A stretch of DNA of 64,000 bases, taken from Bryobacteraceae bacterium. Its GTDB lineage: Bacteria > Acidobacteriota > Terriglobia > Bryobacterales > Bryobacteraceae. Position 1 is the stretch's first letter. Each line of letters opens with the position of its first letter. Both the position numbers and the translations under genes were made by a program. The notes under the pieces are model-generated. The model had not been told where the DNA came from, did not search any database, and worked only from the letters and a program-made list of their open reading frames with translations. The stretch lies in contig JANWVY010000008.1 of assembly GCA_025056455.1 (NCBI GenBank), positions 62,001 through 126,000 on the forward strand. Reading direction: 5' to 3'. Positions 9,195 to 17,912 of the stretch are shown piece by piece.

Positions 9195-9971
9195 ATGGCG
9201 ATTCATCCGACCGCGATCATTGACCCCACGGCGCGAATCGCAACGACAGCAGAGATTGGCCCTTACTGCATCATCGGCGCAGAGGTGGAGATTGGGGAGC
9301 GGACCCGCCTCATGGCCCATGTGTACGCCGAAGGCCCCACACGGATCGGCGAGGACAATCTTTTCTATCCCTACTCCACGATCGGTGTTGCCAGTCAAGA
9401 TTTGAAGTACCGAGGAGAACGTGCAGAAACCCTCATCGGTCACCGCAACCGCATCCGGGAATTCGTGACCATCCATCGCGGTACGGAAGGAGGAGGACGG
9501 CTCACCTACATCGGCGACGACAACTTGATCATGGCCTATTCGCACATTGCTCACGACGTCCGGATTGGAAACCACTGCGTGCTGGCCAATGGAACGACTT
9601 GTGGCGGGCACGTAACGATTGGCGATTGGGCAGTGATCGGAGCCTTTACCGGATTACACCAGTTCTGCCGGGTCGGCCGGCATGCCATCATCGGGGGCTA
9701 TAGCGTCATCACTCAAGACGTGATGCCGTTTTCCAACACCACTACCCCGCGGGAGGCGAAGAGTTACGGCGCAAATAAAGTCGGTCTCGAGCGGCGGGGT
9801 TTTCCGCCGGAAACCATCGATGCGCTTCAGAAAGCTTTGCGCTTGCTCACCCGCGCTCAGCTCAATACTTCTCAGGCTATTGAGCGGATTCGAGCGGAAG
9901 TGCCAGCATGCGCCGAAATCGACGAGCTTATCGCTTTCATTGAATCCTCCGAACGCGGTGTCATTAAGTGA
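9195..9971 (+). CDS. lpxA: UDP-N-acetylglucosamine acyltransferase LpxA
   Basis: 258 residues; first lipid A enzyme, moving a 3-hydroxyacyl chain from ACP to UDP-GlcNAc (or its 3-amino analogue). The N-terminal left-handed beta helix is visible as hexapeptide repeats (HPTAIIDPTARIA and on), the catalytic histidine is in SHIAHD, and the C-terminal helical domain has GLERRGF. The upstream frame extension overlaps fabZ, so ATG 9195 (11 nt after the fabZ stop) is chosen. The next gene overlaps by 4 nt, implying translational coupling. Confidence 0.96.
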   Translation: MAIHPTAIIDPTARIATTAEIGPYCIIGAEVEIGERTRLMAHVYAEGPTRIGEDNLFYPYSTIGVASQDLKYRGERAETLIGHRNRIREFVTIHRGTEGGGRLTYIGDDNLIMAYSHIAHDVRIGNHCVLANGTTCGGHVTIGDWAVIGAFTGLHQFCRVGRHAIIGGYSVITQDVMPFSNTTTPREAKSYGANKVGLERRGFPPETIDALQKALRLLTRAQLNTSQAIERIRAEVPACAEIDELIAFIESSERGVIK

Positions 9972-10783
9972 AGTACGGACTCCTTGCCGGCAACGGACGC
10001 TTCCCGGTCCTGGCGCTCGAAGAAGCCCGTAAGCTGGGGCACGAAGTCGTCGCGATTGGGATTCGCGAAGAAGCTTCCCCCGAAATCGAGTCACTTGCCC
10101 GCCGCACTTACTGGATTTCGCTCGGGCAGCTGTCCAAACTCATCGAGGTGCTGAAACAAGAGGGGGTTACCGAGCTGGTCATGGCGGGTCAAGTCAAGCA
10201 CGTTCAAATCTTTTCCAACATCCGCCCGGACTGGCGGCTGGCGAAGCTGCTGTTGTCGCTAGAGGCCAAAAACACCGACGCGCTAATTGGAGGTGTGGCG
10301 AAGGTTCTCGAGCAGGAGGGTATCCAGTTGCGCGACTCGACTTTCTTGCTCAAGCCGCTGCTGGCGGACGAGGGTGTCATGACGCGCCGTAGACTGAACG
10401 CGCGCGAGGAAGCAGATGTGCGCTACGGGCGCCAAATCGCGAATGCGTTGGCCAGCTTCGATGTCGGCCAAAGCGTGGCCATTTGCGAGCGAGCTTGCCT
10501 GGCCGTGGAGGCCATGGAAGGTACCGACGCCATGTTGCGCCGCGCTGCGACGCTCGCCAATGGCCGGCCCATTACGCTGATTAAAGTGTCTCGGCGCCGG
10601 CGTCACTTGCTGTTTGATGTACCCGTCGCGGGGCCGCAAACCATCCTAACCATGAAGGAAGCCGGCGCTACGGCACTCGCTGTTGACGCGGGTCGCACGC
10701 TGCTGCTTGACCGGGCCGAACTTTTAAAGCTGGCCAACGAGGCAGAGATTGCGGTGGCGGGTTTCCAGCCGGAGGAAGAATGA
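9968..10783 (+). CDS. lpxI: UDP-2,3-diacylglucosamine pyrophosphatase LpxI
   Basis: 271 residues of the DUF1009/LpxI family, which hydrolyses UDP-2,3-diacylglucosamine to lipid X and UMP, replacing LpxH. Family landmarks: LLAGNGRFPVLALEEARK near the N-terminus, VMAGQVKH, and the C-terminal domain with AICERACLAVEAMEGTDAML. It starts with GTG overlapping the lpxA TGA by 4 nt. The next gene again overlaps by 4 nt, so the three are tightly coupled. Confidence 0.94.
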   Translation: MKYGLLAGNGRFPVLALEEARKLGHEVVAIGIREEASPEIESLARRTYWISLGQLSKLIEVLKQEGVTELVMAGQVKHVQIFSNIRPDWRLAKLLLSLEAKNTDALIGGVAKVLEQEGIQLRDSTFLLKPLLADEGVMTRRRLNAREEADVRYGRQIANALASFDVGQSVAICERACLAVEAMEGTDAMLRRAATLANGRPITLIKVSRRRRHLLFDVPVAGPQTILTMKEAGATALAVDAGRTLLLDRAELLKLANEAEIAVAGFQPEEE

Positions 10784-11724
10784 GAATTGCCGTGGTAGGT
10801 GTGGGCGCATTTGGCCGCCATCACTTGCGAGTGATCCGGGACTGCCCGCGCGCGCAGCTTGTCGCCGTTTTCGATCGCGATCCTGCCCGCGCCCAATCCG
10901 CTGCCGAGGAATTCGGCTGTGCCGCGGTATCCTCGCTCGAAGAACTCTTCGGGCGAGTCGACGCGGCGGTTGTGGCAACCCCCACGGAAACCCACGCCGA
11001 GGTCGGATGCGCGCTCCTGGCAGCAGGCATTGACGTCTTAATCGAAAAACCCGTGGCCTCTCGCTTAGAGGAAGCGCGCCGGCTGCAACAAGCTTGTAGT
11101 TCAGACCGGATCCTCCAGGTTGGGCATCTCGAGCGCTTCAATCCGGCCGTGCTCGCCCTTCGCGAAATCGTCACGACTCCCTTGTTTTTCGAGATTCACC
11201 GCTTGAGCGTTTTCACTCCCCGCAGTCTAGATGTGGATGTGGTGCTGGATCTCATGATCCACGACATCGACCTCGTGCTCGATCTGGTGGGCCAGATCCC
11301 CGCAGAGATTCGCGCCGCGGGAATTTCGATTCTTTCAAGCAAAGTCGACATCGCAAACAGTCGGCTGGCGTTTCCCGGTGGCTGCATCGCCAATCTCACG
11401 GCTAGCCGTGTGTCGACCGAAAAAGTGCGCAAGCTGCGACTCTTCCAGCCGCATCAATATGTCTCGATTGACTACACTCGTCAAGACGGCGTTGTGATCC
11501 GGGTTTCTCACGGCCATCAAATTGCGTTCGAACAGCTTTCGGTGTCGAAAGCCGAGCCCTTGAAGCTCCAGTTTGAGTCCTTTGTCGATTGCATCCAAAG
11601 CCGAAAAAAACCCATCGTAGGGATTGAGGAGGCCATGCGCGCCCTCCGAGTGGCCCACGAGATTCTTGATAAGATCGAAGAGCACGCAGCGCTGGTCAAG
11701 AGGTCTCTGGCCCTCAAAGAGTAG
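10780..11724 (+). CDS. Gfo/Idh/MocA oxidoreductase in the lipid A operon (GnnA candidate)
   Basis: 314 residues. N-terminal Rossmann domain (VVGVGAFGRHHLRV), the hallmark EKPVA, VGHLERFNP, and the active-site-like LMIHDIDLVLDL. NAD-dependent sugar oxidoreductases of this type include GnnA, which oxidises the 3-OH of UDP-GlcNAc so that GnnB can aminate it for amide-linked lipid A. Position directly after lpxI with a 4-nt overlap supports a lipid A role. No DegT-type aminotransferase (GnnB) lies in this window, so the assignment is inference. Confidence 0.8.
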   Translation: MRIAVVGVGAFGRHHLRVIRDCPRAQLVAVFDRDPARAQSAAEEFGCAAVSSLEELFGRVDAAVVATPTETHAEVGCALLAAGIDVLIEKPVASRLEEARRLQQACSSDRILQVGHLERFNPAVLALREIVTTPLFFEIHRLSVFTPRSLDVDVVLDLMIHDIDLVLDLVGQIPAEIRAAGISILSSKVDIANSRLAFPGGCIANLTASRVSTEKVRKLRLFQPHQYVSIDYTRQDGVVIRVSHGHQIAFEQLSVSKAEPLKLQFESFVDCIQSRKKPIVGIEEAMRALRVAHEILDKIEEHAALVKRSLALKE

Positions 11725-11730
11725 ACGCCG

Positions 11731-12798
11731 ATGAATTCCTTGGCCAATCGGTTCGACTCCCCAGCTCGGGAGCCCCAGTTTTTGCTCCAAATTCCGTCCG
11801 ATCCCAAGCGGACGCGAGCTTCGGCAGTGGTCTCGGTGTTGCTCCATGCGGTTGGTCTACTTGGGTTAACCCAGGTGGAATTTCGTCCCCCAGCCCGGCG
11901 TGCGGTTGAGTTTCCTCAAATTGTCGTTCGGCAGGTGACGCCGCTTGCGGCGCCGCCTCGCGAAGTTCTCGAGCGGCTGACGCAGAAAGCCCCGAACATC
12001 AACCGCCCTAGTCCAGAACTGGATCTTCCGGGATTGATTGCCAGGCCCGAGCGGAAGGCGCCGCCGCCGGTTGCAGCGCTTTCTCCGAAGCCCTCTTCTG
12101 CGATTCCCGCGGCGCTACCCCCTTTGCCGGCAGCGCCCAAGATTGAAGCCGAGCTGCCGCAGGTGGCCCAGCTTCCGCCGGCGGGCCCCGGCCTTTCCCC
12201 GCTTGCGCCGCCGGCCGTTGAACGGCCCCCGGAAAAGCCGAAGCTCTCCTTTGAAAGCGTCTCGAGTGGAGCCTTCGGAACGGGGAACGTTTCGGGCGGT
12301 CCCCGTCCCTCAGAAGTGAAGCTCGATACACCCAAGCCTGGCGTGGAGCAGGCAGTGGCCCGGGTTATCCAACGTCCTGGGGGGCGGTTGGTGGTCGGCG
12401 ACGACCTGGAAGGTCCTTTCACTGGCGCCGAAAGTTTCAGCCAGCAAGCTGCGCCAGGCCGGATGGGCAGCCAGCTCGAATTGCTGAGCGACCCTCAAGG
12501 CGCAGATTTCCGCGGATATCTGATCACGGTACTTTCCACCGTGCGCCGCAACTGGTTTGCCGTGATTCCGGAAAGTGCGCGGATGGGACGGAGGGGCCGA
12601 ACCGTCATTCAGTTTGCGATCGCGAAGAACGGGAGCGTGCCGAAGTTAGTGATTTCTTCACCCTCTGGAGCCGAACCGCTGGATCGCGCGGCCGTGGCGG
12701 GAATTAGCGCGTCCAATCCCTTTCCCCCGCTCCCAGCGGAATTCCGTGGAGATCACATCCGCCTGCAGCTTTCCTTCAGCTACAACATGCCTCGCTAG
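11731..12798 (+). CDS. TonB-family energy transducer
   Basis: 355 residues: a short cytoplasmic N-terminus, one signal-anchor helix (about 30-45, ASAVVSVLLHAVGLLGL), a long Pro/Ala/Lys-rich periplasm-spanning linker (about 60-200), and a C-terminal TonB-like domain with RNWFAVIPESARMGRRGRTVIQFAIAKNG and SSPSGAEPLDRAAVAGI. It should transmit proton-motive force to TonB-dependent receptors, two of which are encoded at 43-53 kb. Last gene of the fabZ operon; its end overlaps the convergent desaturase-like gene by 4 nt. Confidence 0.88.
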   Translation: MNSLANRFDSPAREPQFLLQIPSDPKRTRASAVVSVLLHAVGLLGLTQVEFRPPARRAVEFPQIVVRQVTPLAAPPREVLERLTQKAPNINRPSPELDLPGLIARPERKAPPPVAALSPKPSSAIPAALPPLPAAPKIEAELPQVAQLPPAGPGLSPLAPPAVERPPEKPKLSFESVSSGAFGTGNVSGGPRPSEVKLDTPKPGVEQAVARVIQRPGGRLVVGDDLEGPFTGAESFSQQAAPGRMGSQLELLSDPQGADFRGYLITVLSTVRRNWFAVIPESARMGRRGRTVIQFAIAKNGSVPKLVISSPSGAEPLDRAAVAGISASNPFPPLPAEFRGDHIRLQLSFSYNMPR

Positions 12799-13556
12799 TG
12801 GCCGAATCGCCGCCAGGGAGCGATCATTTGCTGAAAGAAATTCTGAGGGTACTGTTCGATGCCCGCAAAGCCCAGTTTGGGCGGCTGCTGGCTCGGCAAG
12901 TACGCAGTACCGAAAATCCAGTCCCAAAGGCTCAGAGAGATCCCGAAATTCTTGTTGGTGGGCCCGCAATCCGGATGCGCGTGATGCCAGATATGCATCT
13001 GAGGAGAATTGAAGACATATCGCAGTGGCCCGAGCCCGAGGCGGACATTGGCATGGGCATAGTGTCCAAAAAACGTGGCCAGCACGCCGTTCCAGAACAT
13101 CGCCTGCTGGCTGAACCCCAAAAACGCCAGCGGAACATAGAGCAAGCTGTCGTAAACCACTTGTTCGACCCAGTGATACCGCCAGTTGCCAATCCAATCC
13201 ATCTCCACGACGCTGTGATGGACCTTGTGGAAGCGCCAAAGCCAGGGCACGCGGTGGAGGAGGTTGTGGATGCAATATTTTAGGAAATCAAAGACCACGA
13301 ACAGGACCACCAGCTGAAGCCAAAACGGCTTTGCTTCCATGAGATGGAGTGCAACGGGCGCGTAAGAAGGGAACGATCGAAGCCAGCCCGCCGTCGCGAT
13401 CCCGACGAGCATGCCGAAAAAGTGGGCGTTAAAAACGATATAGAAGACATCCTGGAGCAAGCCCGCACGAAAAAGTTTTTGCTTGCGCCAGGGCCGGACG
13501 CGCTCTGCAATCCAAAACAAGAGGGCAAAACCAGCTAGCCAGACAGGATAAACCAA
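12795..13556 (-). CDS. Sterol desaturase / fatty acid hydroxylase family protein
   Basis: 253 residues, integral membrane di-iron oxygenase. Histidine boxes are HNLLH, then HKVHH, and near the C-terminus HIWHHAHPD, the expected ligand set. Four or so membrane segments surround them. Substrate not predictable (sterols, carotenoids, fatty acyl or ether lipids). Start is TTG 13556; GGAGGG sits 6 nt upstream inside the end of moaA, so the gene is probably translated from the moaA mRNA. Confidence 0.9.
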   Translation of the reverse strand: MVYPVWLAGFALLFWIAERVRPWRKQKLFRAGLLQDVFYIVFNAHFFGMLVGIATAGWLRSFPSYAPVALHLMEAKPFWLQLVVLFVVFDFLKYCIHNLLHRVPWLWRFHKVHHSVVEMDWIGNWRYHWVEQVVYDSLLYVPLAFLGFSQQAMFWNGVLATFFGHYAHANVRLGLGPLRYVFNSPQMHIWHHAHPDCGPTNKNFGISLSLWDWIFGTAYLPSQQPPKLGFAGIEQYPQNFFQQMIAPWRRFGH

Positions 13557-13559
13557 GGG

Positions 13560-14552
13560 TCACCCTCCGATCGCGTACATCGGGCGGGGCGGCGGAACGA
13601 AGCGGCTGGTGTTAATTTCGTGCCCCAGCCACTTTGCTTGGACTGTTTCTTGAATCAGCCTGGCGATGTCCTCGTCGCTGGAGCCATCGCGCAACAGCGT
13701 TTTCACGTTCCGCTCCTCGAGGGCGAACAAACAGTATCGAAGATGCCCGTCCGCTGTGAGCCGGATCCGGTTGCAGTTGAGACAGAAGGGTTTGCTCACG
13801 CTAGCGATGAAGCCAACGCGGCCGACGCCATCGCGGAAACGAAATTCGGTGGCTGGGGCCCGGGGGTCCTGATCTGGGATGGGGTCCAGAGGGCCAATTT
13901 CTCGGCGCAGGACTTCCAGGATGTCATCCATCAGCAATACTTTGTCGCGGTCCCATAGCCCCTGGCTATCGAGCGGCATAAACTCGATGTAACGAATTTC
14001 CACCCCGCGCTGGCGGCCGAAGCGGGCAAGCGGGGCAAGATCGGGCTCAACCAAGTTCTTCACCGCAACCGCATTGATCTTCACGGGGTGAAAGCCCAGC
14101 GCTAGGCAGCGCTCGATGCCTTCTAGCACCCGGTCTAAGTCGTCGCGGCGCGTGATTTGCCGGTAGCGTTCGCGATCTAGGGTGTCTAAATGGATGTTGA
14201 TGCGGCGCAACCCCGCCTCGTAAAGGGCGGGTGCAGATTCGGCCAGCAACACTCCGTTGGTGGTCATGGCCAGGTCACGGATCCCCGGTATGGCCGCCAG
14301 TTTGCGGATCAGCACGGGGAGATCCTTGCGGAGCAGCGGTTCGCCACCCGTGATGCGAAGTTTGTCCACGCCCAAACGGGCAGCCACCTGGACGAAGCGT
14401 TCAATCTCTTCAAAGGTCAGGATCTCGGAGCGCGGCTGAAAATTCTTCGCATCTTCCGGCATGCAATAAAAGCAGCGGATGTTGCAGCGGTCAGTGACAC
14501 TGATGCGGAGATTGTGATGCAAGCGGCCAAAACTGTCGACCAGTGGCGGCAT
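13560..14552 (-). CDS. moaA: GTP 3',8-cyclase MoaA
   Basis: 330 residues, radical SAM enzyme for the first step of molybdenum cofactor synthesis. N-terminal cluster motif CNIRCFYC, the SAM-binding GGEPLLR, and a C-terminal second 4Fe-4S site with CLNCNRIRLTADGHLRYC. The protein ends with GG, the tail conserved in MoaA and needed for activity. It starts 3 nt after the nadA stop, an unusual but plausible coupling of two Fe-S enzymes. Other Moco genes are not in the window. Confidence 0.96.
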   Translation of the reverse strand: MPPLVDSFGRLHHNLRISVTDRCNIRCFYCMPEDAKNFQPRSEILTFEEIERFVQVAARLGVDKLRITGGEPLLRKDLPVLIRKLAAIPGIRDLAMTTNGVLLAESAPALYEAGLRRINIHLDTLDRERYRQITRRDDLDRVLEGIERCLALGFHPVKINAVAVKNLVEPDLAPLARFGRQRGVEIRYIEFMPLDSQGLWDRDKVLLMDDILEVLRREIGPLDPIPDQDPRAPATEFRFRDGVGRVGFIASVSKPFCLNCNRIRLTADGHLRYCLFALEERNVKTLLRDGSSDEDIARLIQETVQAKWLGHEINTSRFVPPPRPMYAIGG

Positions 14553-14555
14553 AGC

Positions 14556-15485
14556 TTATCGCAGCGCGAGCATGCGTTCGATTGGTTTGCGGGCGCGATC
14601 CATCAATTCTGCTGGCAGTTCCACTCGCGGAGCAAGGTCGCGCAGACAATCACGCAGTTTCTCAAGCGTGTTCATTTTCATGTAAGGGCACTCGCTGCAG
14701 TTGCACTGCTCGTTGGCCACAAAGTGATAGAGCTTCTCGGGAGCCCGCTTGCGCAAGGTGTGCTGAACTCCGCTTTCGGTCACGATAATAAATTCTTTCG
14801 CCGGGTGATTCACGCACCAGTCTATAATGGCTGAAGTCGAGCCAACGAAATCAGCCATGGCGAGCACATCGGCTGGGCATTCGGGGTGAGCTGCCACGAG
14901 CGCATTGGGGAATTCACTGCGGGCCTTCACGAGTCGCCGGGCAGGAAACGTCGCGTGGACAAAACAAGCCCCCTGCCAGATGCGCATGTTCGCGCGCCCG
15001 GTTTTTTGTTTCACATAGTTGCCCAAATTGAGGTCCGGCAGAAACAGCACCGGCTGCTCAGCAGGAATCGAGTTGACGACATCCACGGCGTTTCTGGACG
15101 TGCAAATCACGTCGCTTTCGGCTTTGACCGCCGCGGAGGTGTTGATGTAACTCACCAAAACGTAATCAGGATAGCGCTGTTTAAAGGCGCGGACCTTCTC
15201 CACAGGGCAATTGTCCACCAGGCTACAACCGGCGTCTTTATCCGGAACGACCACAATTCGGGTAGGGTTTAAGATTTTGGCAGTTTCCGCCATGAACCAG
15301 ACGCCGCAAAAGGCGATCACTTCGCCCTCGACTTGCTGGGCCTTACGGGCCAGTTCTAGGCTGTCGCCTACAACATCGGCTAATTCCTGGATCTCTGGCT
15401 CTTGATAGTGGTGGGCGAGTAAGATCGCTTTTCGTTGCTGCTTCAGTTCTAGAATTTCCTCTGTCAAGGTGGTGGTTACTGCCAT
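14556..15485 (-). CDS. nadA: Quinolinate synthase NadA
   Basis: 309 residues, 4Fe-4S dehydratase condensing iminoaspartate with dihydroxyacetone phosphate to quinolinate in NAD synthesis. Motifs: LLAHHYQEPEIQELADVVGDSLELA, FCGVWFMAETAKILNP, and the cluster cysteines in CGVWF, HPECPAD and CNCSECPYM. Starts at ATG 15485 behind an extended -10 box (15516-15524). NadB and NadC are not in the window. Confidence 0.96.
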   Translation of the reverse strand: MAVTTTLTEEILELKQQRKAILLAHHYQEPEIQELADVVGDSLELARKAQQVEGEVIAFCGVWFMAETAKILNPTRIVVVPDKDAGCSLVDNCPVEKVRAFKQRYPDYVLVSYINTSAAVKAESDVICTSRNAVDVVNSIPAEQPVLFLPDLNLGNYVKQKTGRANMRIWQGACFVHATFPARRLVKARSEFPNALVAAHPECPADVLAMADFVGSTSAIIDWCVNHPAKEFIIVTESGVQHTLRKRAPEKLYHFVANEQCNCSECPYMKMNTLEKLRDCLRDLAPRVELPAELMDRARKPIERMLALR

Positions 15486-15515
15486 GCCTCGCCCGATCCT
15501 CTTGGGTTCCCTTTC

Positions 15516-15524
15516 ATTCTAACA
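15516..15524 (-). promoter_or_regulatory. Extended -10 promoter for nadA-moaA
   Basis: Reads TGTTAGAAT on the minus strand, 30 nt before the nadA ATG. The rest of the 211-nt gap to the LytTR gene shows no other structure. Confidence 0.55.
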
Positions 15525-15696
15525 ATCAGATGACGGAAGCACGCTCGCAAGCCGCCCGCCGTGCGAAGGCTGAATGCTCTTGTAGACAGGTCGAACATCC
15601 CGGAGGGTGAAAGGATGGGAAGCCCCTTCATCTTGTTGGATGCGGCTTTACTCAGCGAGGATTCGCGGCTTGCCGGGCCAACGAGCTTGTGTCGAG

Positions 15697-16476
15697 CTAC
15701 AGCTTGAGGAGGGCCCGCAGTCGTTTGGTCTGTACCCGGCTCACGGGGATCTCGGTCTGGCGTTTGTCGTCCATGCGGAGTTGATAGCTCGATTTAAACC
15801 AAGGCACGACCTCGCGGATGCGGTTGATGTTCACCAAATAAGACCGGTGAGCACGCCAGAAAATCTCAGGATCGAGGTTCGATTGCAATTCTTCGATCGT
15901 CCGGTAGTTGGACTGGCCTTCCAGATTGGAAGCCACGACGGTGATGAGACCATCCTCGATCGTGGCGTAAATGATGTCCTGGGCGTCGACAATAAAGTTG
16001 CGGGAGCCACTCTTGACCAAAACTTTATTCCGTTGTAGTGCGGGTTTGGGCGTAGGGGGCTCGCTCTGGGCTGGGGCTTGTCGTTCAGAGAGATATCGCC
16101 GGACCCGTTCAATCGTGTGCTCCAACCTTTCCTTGTCAACTGGCTTCAGCAGATAATCCATGGCCTCCACTTCGAAGGCTTCGATAGCATAGCTATCAAA
16201 GGCCGTGACCAGCACGAAGTAAGGACAGTTGGCGGGATGCTTTTCGCGCACGCGGCGGATGGTGGCCAGTCCGTCCAGTCCGGGCATTTGAACGTCTAAA
16301 AACACCAGCTCTGGCTCTAACTCCTCAACCATTTCGAGGGTTTCTAGCCCGTTGGAGGCGGCGCCGAGCACTTCAATGTCCGGGAACTGCTTCAACAGGA
16401 ACGTAAGTTCTTCACGGGCTAAGGGTTCGTCGTCAGCAAGGAGAGTCGGAATAGTGTGACCCGCGCGAGAAGCCAT
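15697..16476 (-). CDS. LytTR-family response regulator
   Basis: 259 residues. N-terminal receiver with acidic pocket (LLADDEPLAREEL), phospho-acceptor Asp in LVFLDVQMPG and Lys in YLLKPVD; C-terminal LytTR DNA-binding domain (about 155-255) with FWRAHRSYLVNINRI. The longer upstream frame is discarded because TGTTATACT ends 11 nt before ATG 16476. No sensor kinase is adjacent, so its partner is elsewhere. Such regulators commonly control envelope or virulence functions. Confidence 0.93.
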   Translation of the reverse strand: MASRAGHTIPTLLADDEPLAREELTFLLKQFPDIEVLGAASNGLETLEMVEELEPELVFLDVQMPGLDGLATIRRVREKHPANCPYFVLVTAFDSYAIEAFEVEAMDYLLKPVDKERLEHTIERVRRYLSERQAPAQSEPPTPKPALQRNKVLVKSGSRNFIVDAQDIIYATIEDGLITVVASNLEGQSNYRTIEELQSNLDPEIFWRAHRSYLVNINRIREVVPWFKSSYQLRMDDKRQTEIPVSRVQTKRLRALLKL

Positions 16477-16487
16477 CGCAAGGTGAT

Positions 16488-16496
16488 AGTATAACA
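16488..16496 (-). promoter_or_regulatory. Extended -10 box of the LytTR gene
   Basis: Minus-strand TGTTATACT ends 11 nt before the ATG, predicting a leader of about 5 nt and no ribosome binding site. Confidence 0.55.
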
Positions 16497-16559
16497 CTTG
16501 AAGCATGTTGCACATCCAAGCTTCATAGCGCGCCACCATCCGAAGGAGCCATACGTCGT

Positions 16560-17879
16560 TTGCCAGTTAACAGCCCTGTCAACATCGCTCCGGCCCAAGG
16601 CAAGCTCGGAGTTCTAATTCCCGGTCTGGGAGCCGTCGCGACAACCTTTATTGCAGGAGTGGAGGCCATTAAGCGCGGCCTTGGGCGCCCAATTGGTTCC
16701 TTAACCCAGTTGGCTACGATTCGTCTGGGAAAGCGGACCGAAGGTCGCACGCCCCTCATTCGCGATTTCGTGCCTCTGGCCAACCTGGAAGATCTTGTGT
16801 TTGGAGGCTGGGATATCTATCCGGATACGGCTTACGAATCGGCGCTCCATGCGAAGGTTCTCGAGCCGGCTCTGCTCGAACAGGTCAAGGAGCCCTTGCA
16901 GGCGATCAAGCCCATGCCCGCCGTCTTCGAACAAGAGTATGTCCGGCGTCTGAACGGCCCAAATGTCAAGACGCAAGGTTCGAAGATGGACAAAGCGCAA
17001 GCCCTGATTGCCGACATTGAGAACTTTCGCAAGACTCACAACTGTGACCGGTTAGTGATGATCTGGTGTGGCTCGACAGAGGTTTACCATACGCCCACCT
17101 CCGTTCATCAGACCTTGGCGAACTTCGAAGCGGGCTTGGCGAAGAATGATCCCGACATCGCTCCGAGCCAGATCTATGCCTACGCTGCGCTAATGACCGG
17201 CACTCCTTTTGCGAACGGTGCGCCGAATCTGACCTCTGATATTCCGGCTCTCATCGATTTAGCGCGAGAACGTCAGATCCCGATTTGTGGCAAGGATTTC
17301 AAAACCGGGCAGACGTTCATGAAGACGCTGGTTGCTCCGGGTCTAAAAGCGCGGATGTTGGGCCTGAGCGGTTGGTTTTCCACCAACATTTTGGGCAACC
17401 GGGACGGCGAAGTGCTGGAAGATCCCGGTTCGTTTAAGTCGAAAGAGGAAACCAAACTTTCTGTACTCGAGCAGATCCTCCAACCTCATCTTTATCCAGA
17501 GCTTTACAAGGATCTCTACCACGCAGTGCGGATCAATTACTACCCGCCGCGCGGTGACGCCAAGGAAGGTTGGGATAACATCGACATCTTCGGGTGGCTC
17601 GGCTACCCGATGCAGATCAAGATCGACTTTTTATGCCGCGATTCGATCCTCGCGGCTCCGCTCGTACTCGATTTGGTGCTCTTTCTGGATCTGGCGCAGC
17701 GGGCGGGAATGAAGGGCATTCAGGAATGGCTCTCATTCTACTTCAAAGCGCCCATGACGGCGCCGGGTCTTTATCCCGAGCACGACATTTTTATCCAGTT
17801 GATGAAACTCAAGAATACGCTGCGATGGATGCGTGGCGAAGATCTCATCACGCACCTCGGCCTTGAGTACTACGATTAA
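16560..17879 (+). CDS. Inositol-3-phosphate synthase (Ino1 family)
   Basis: 439 residues, NAD-dependent conversion of glucose-6-phosphate to inositol-3-phosphate. N-terminal nucleotide site GVLIPGLGAVATTFIAGV, WCGSTEVY, and the catalytic core GKDFKTGQTFMKT plus LGLSGWFSTNILGNRDGEVL and GWDNIDIFGWLG. Start is TTG 16560, since no ATG/GTG is suitable and GAAGGAG lies 11 nt upstream. The product would feed phosphatidylinositol-type lipids or compatible solutes. The epimerase 33 nt downstream may be co-transcribed. Confidence 0.93.
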   Translation: MPVNSPVNIAPAQGKLGVLIPGLGAVATTFIAGVEAIKRGLGRPIGSLTQLATIRLGKRTEGRTPLIRDFVPLANLEDLVFGGWDIYPDTAYESALHAKVLEPALLEQVKEPLQAIKPMPAVFEQEYVRRLNGPNVKTQGSKMDKAQALIADIENFRKTHNCDRLVMIWCGSTEVYHTPTSVHQTLANFEAGLAKNDPDIAPSQIYAYAALMTGTPFANGAPNLTSDIPALIDLARERQIPICGKDFKTGQTFMKTLVAPGLKARMLGLSGWFSTNILGNRDGEVLEDPGSFKSKEETKLSVLEQILQPHLYPELYKDLYHAVRINYYPPRGDAKEGWDNIDIFGWLGYPMQIKIDFLCRDSILAAPLVLDLVLFLDLAQRAGMKGIQEWLSFYFKAPMTAPGLYPEHDIFIQLMKLKNTLRWMRGEDLITHLGLEYYD

Positions 17880-17912
17880 GAACATCGAAAGAAGGCAAGC
17901 TGTAGATTCTCT

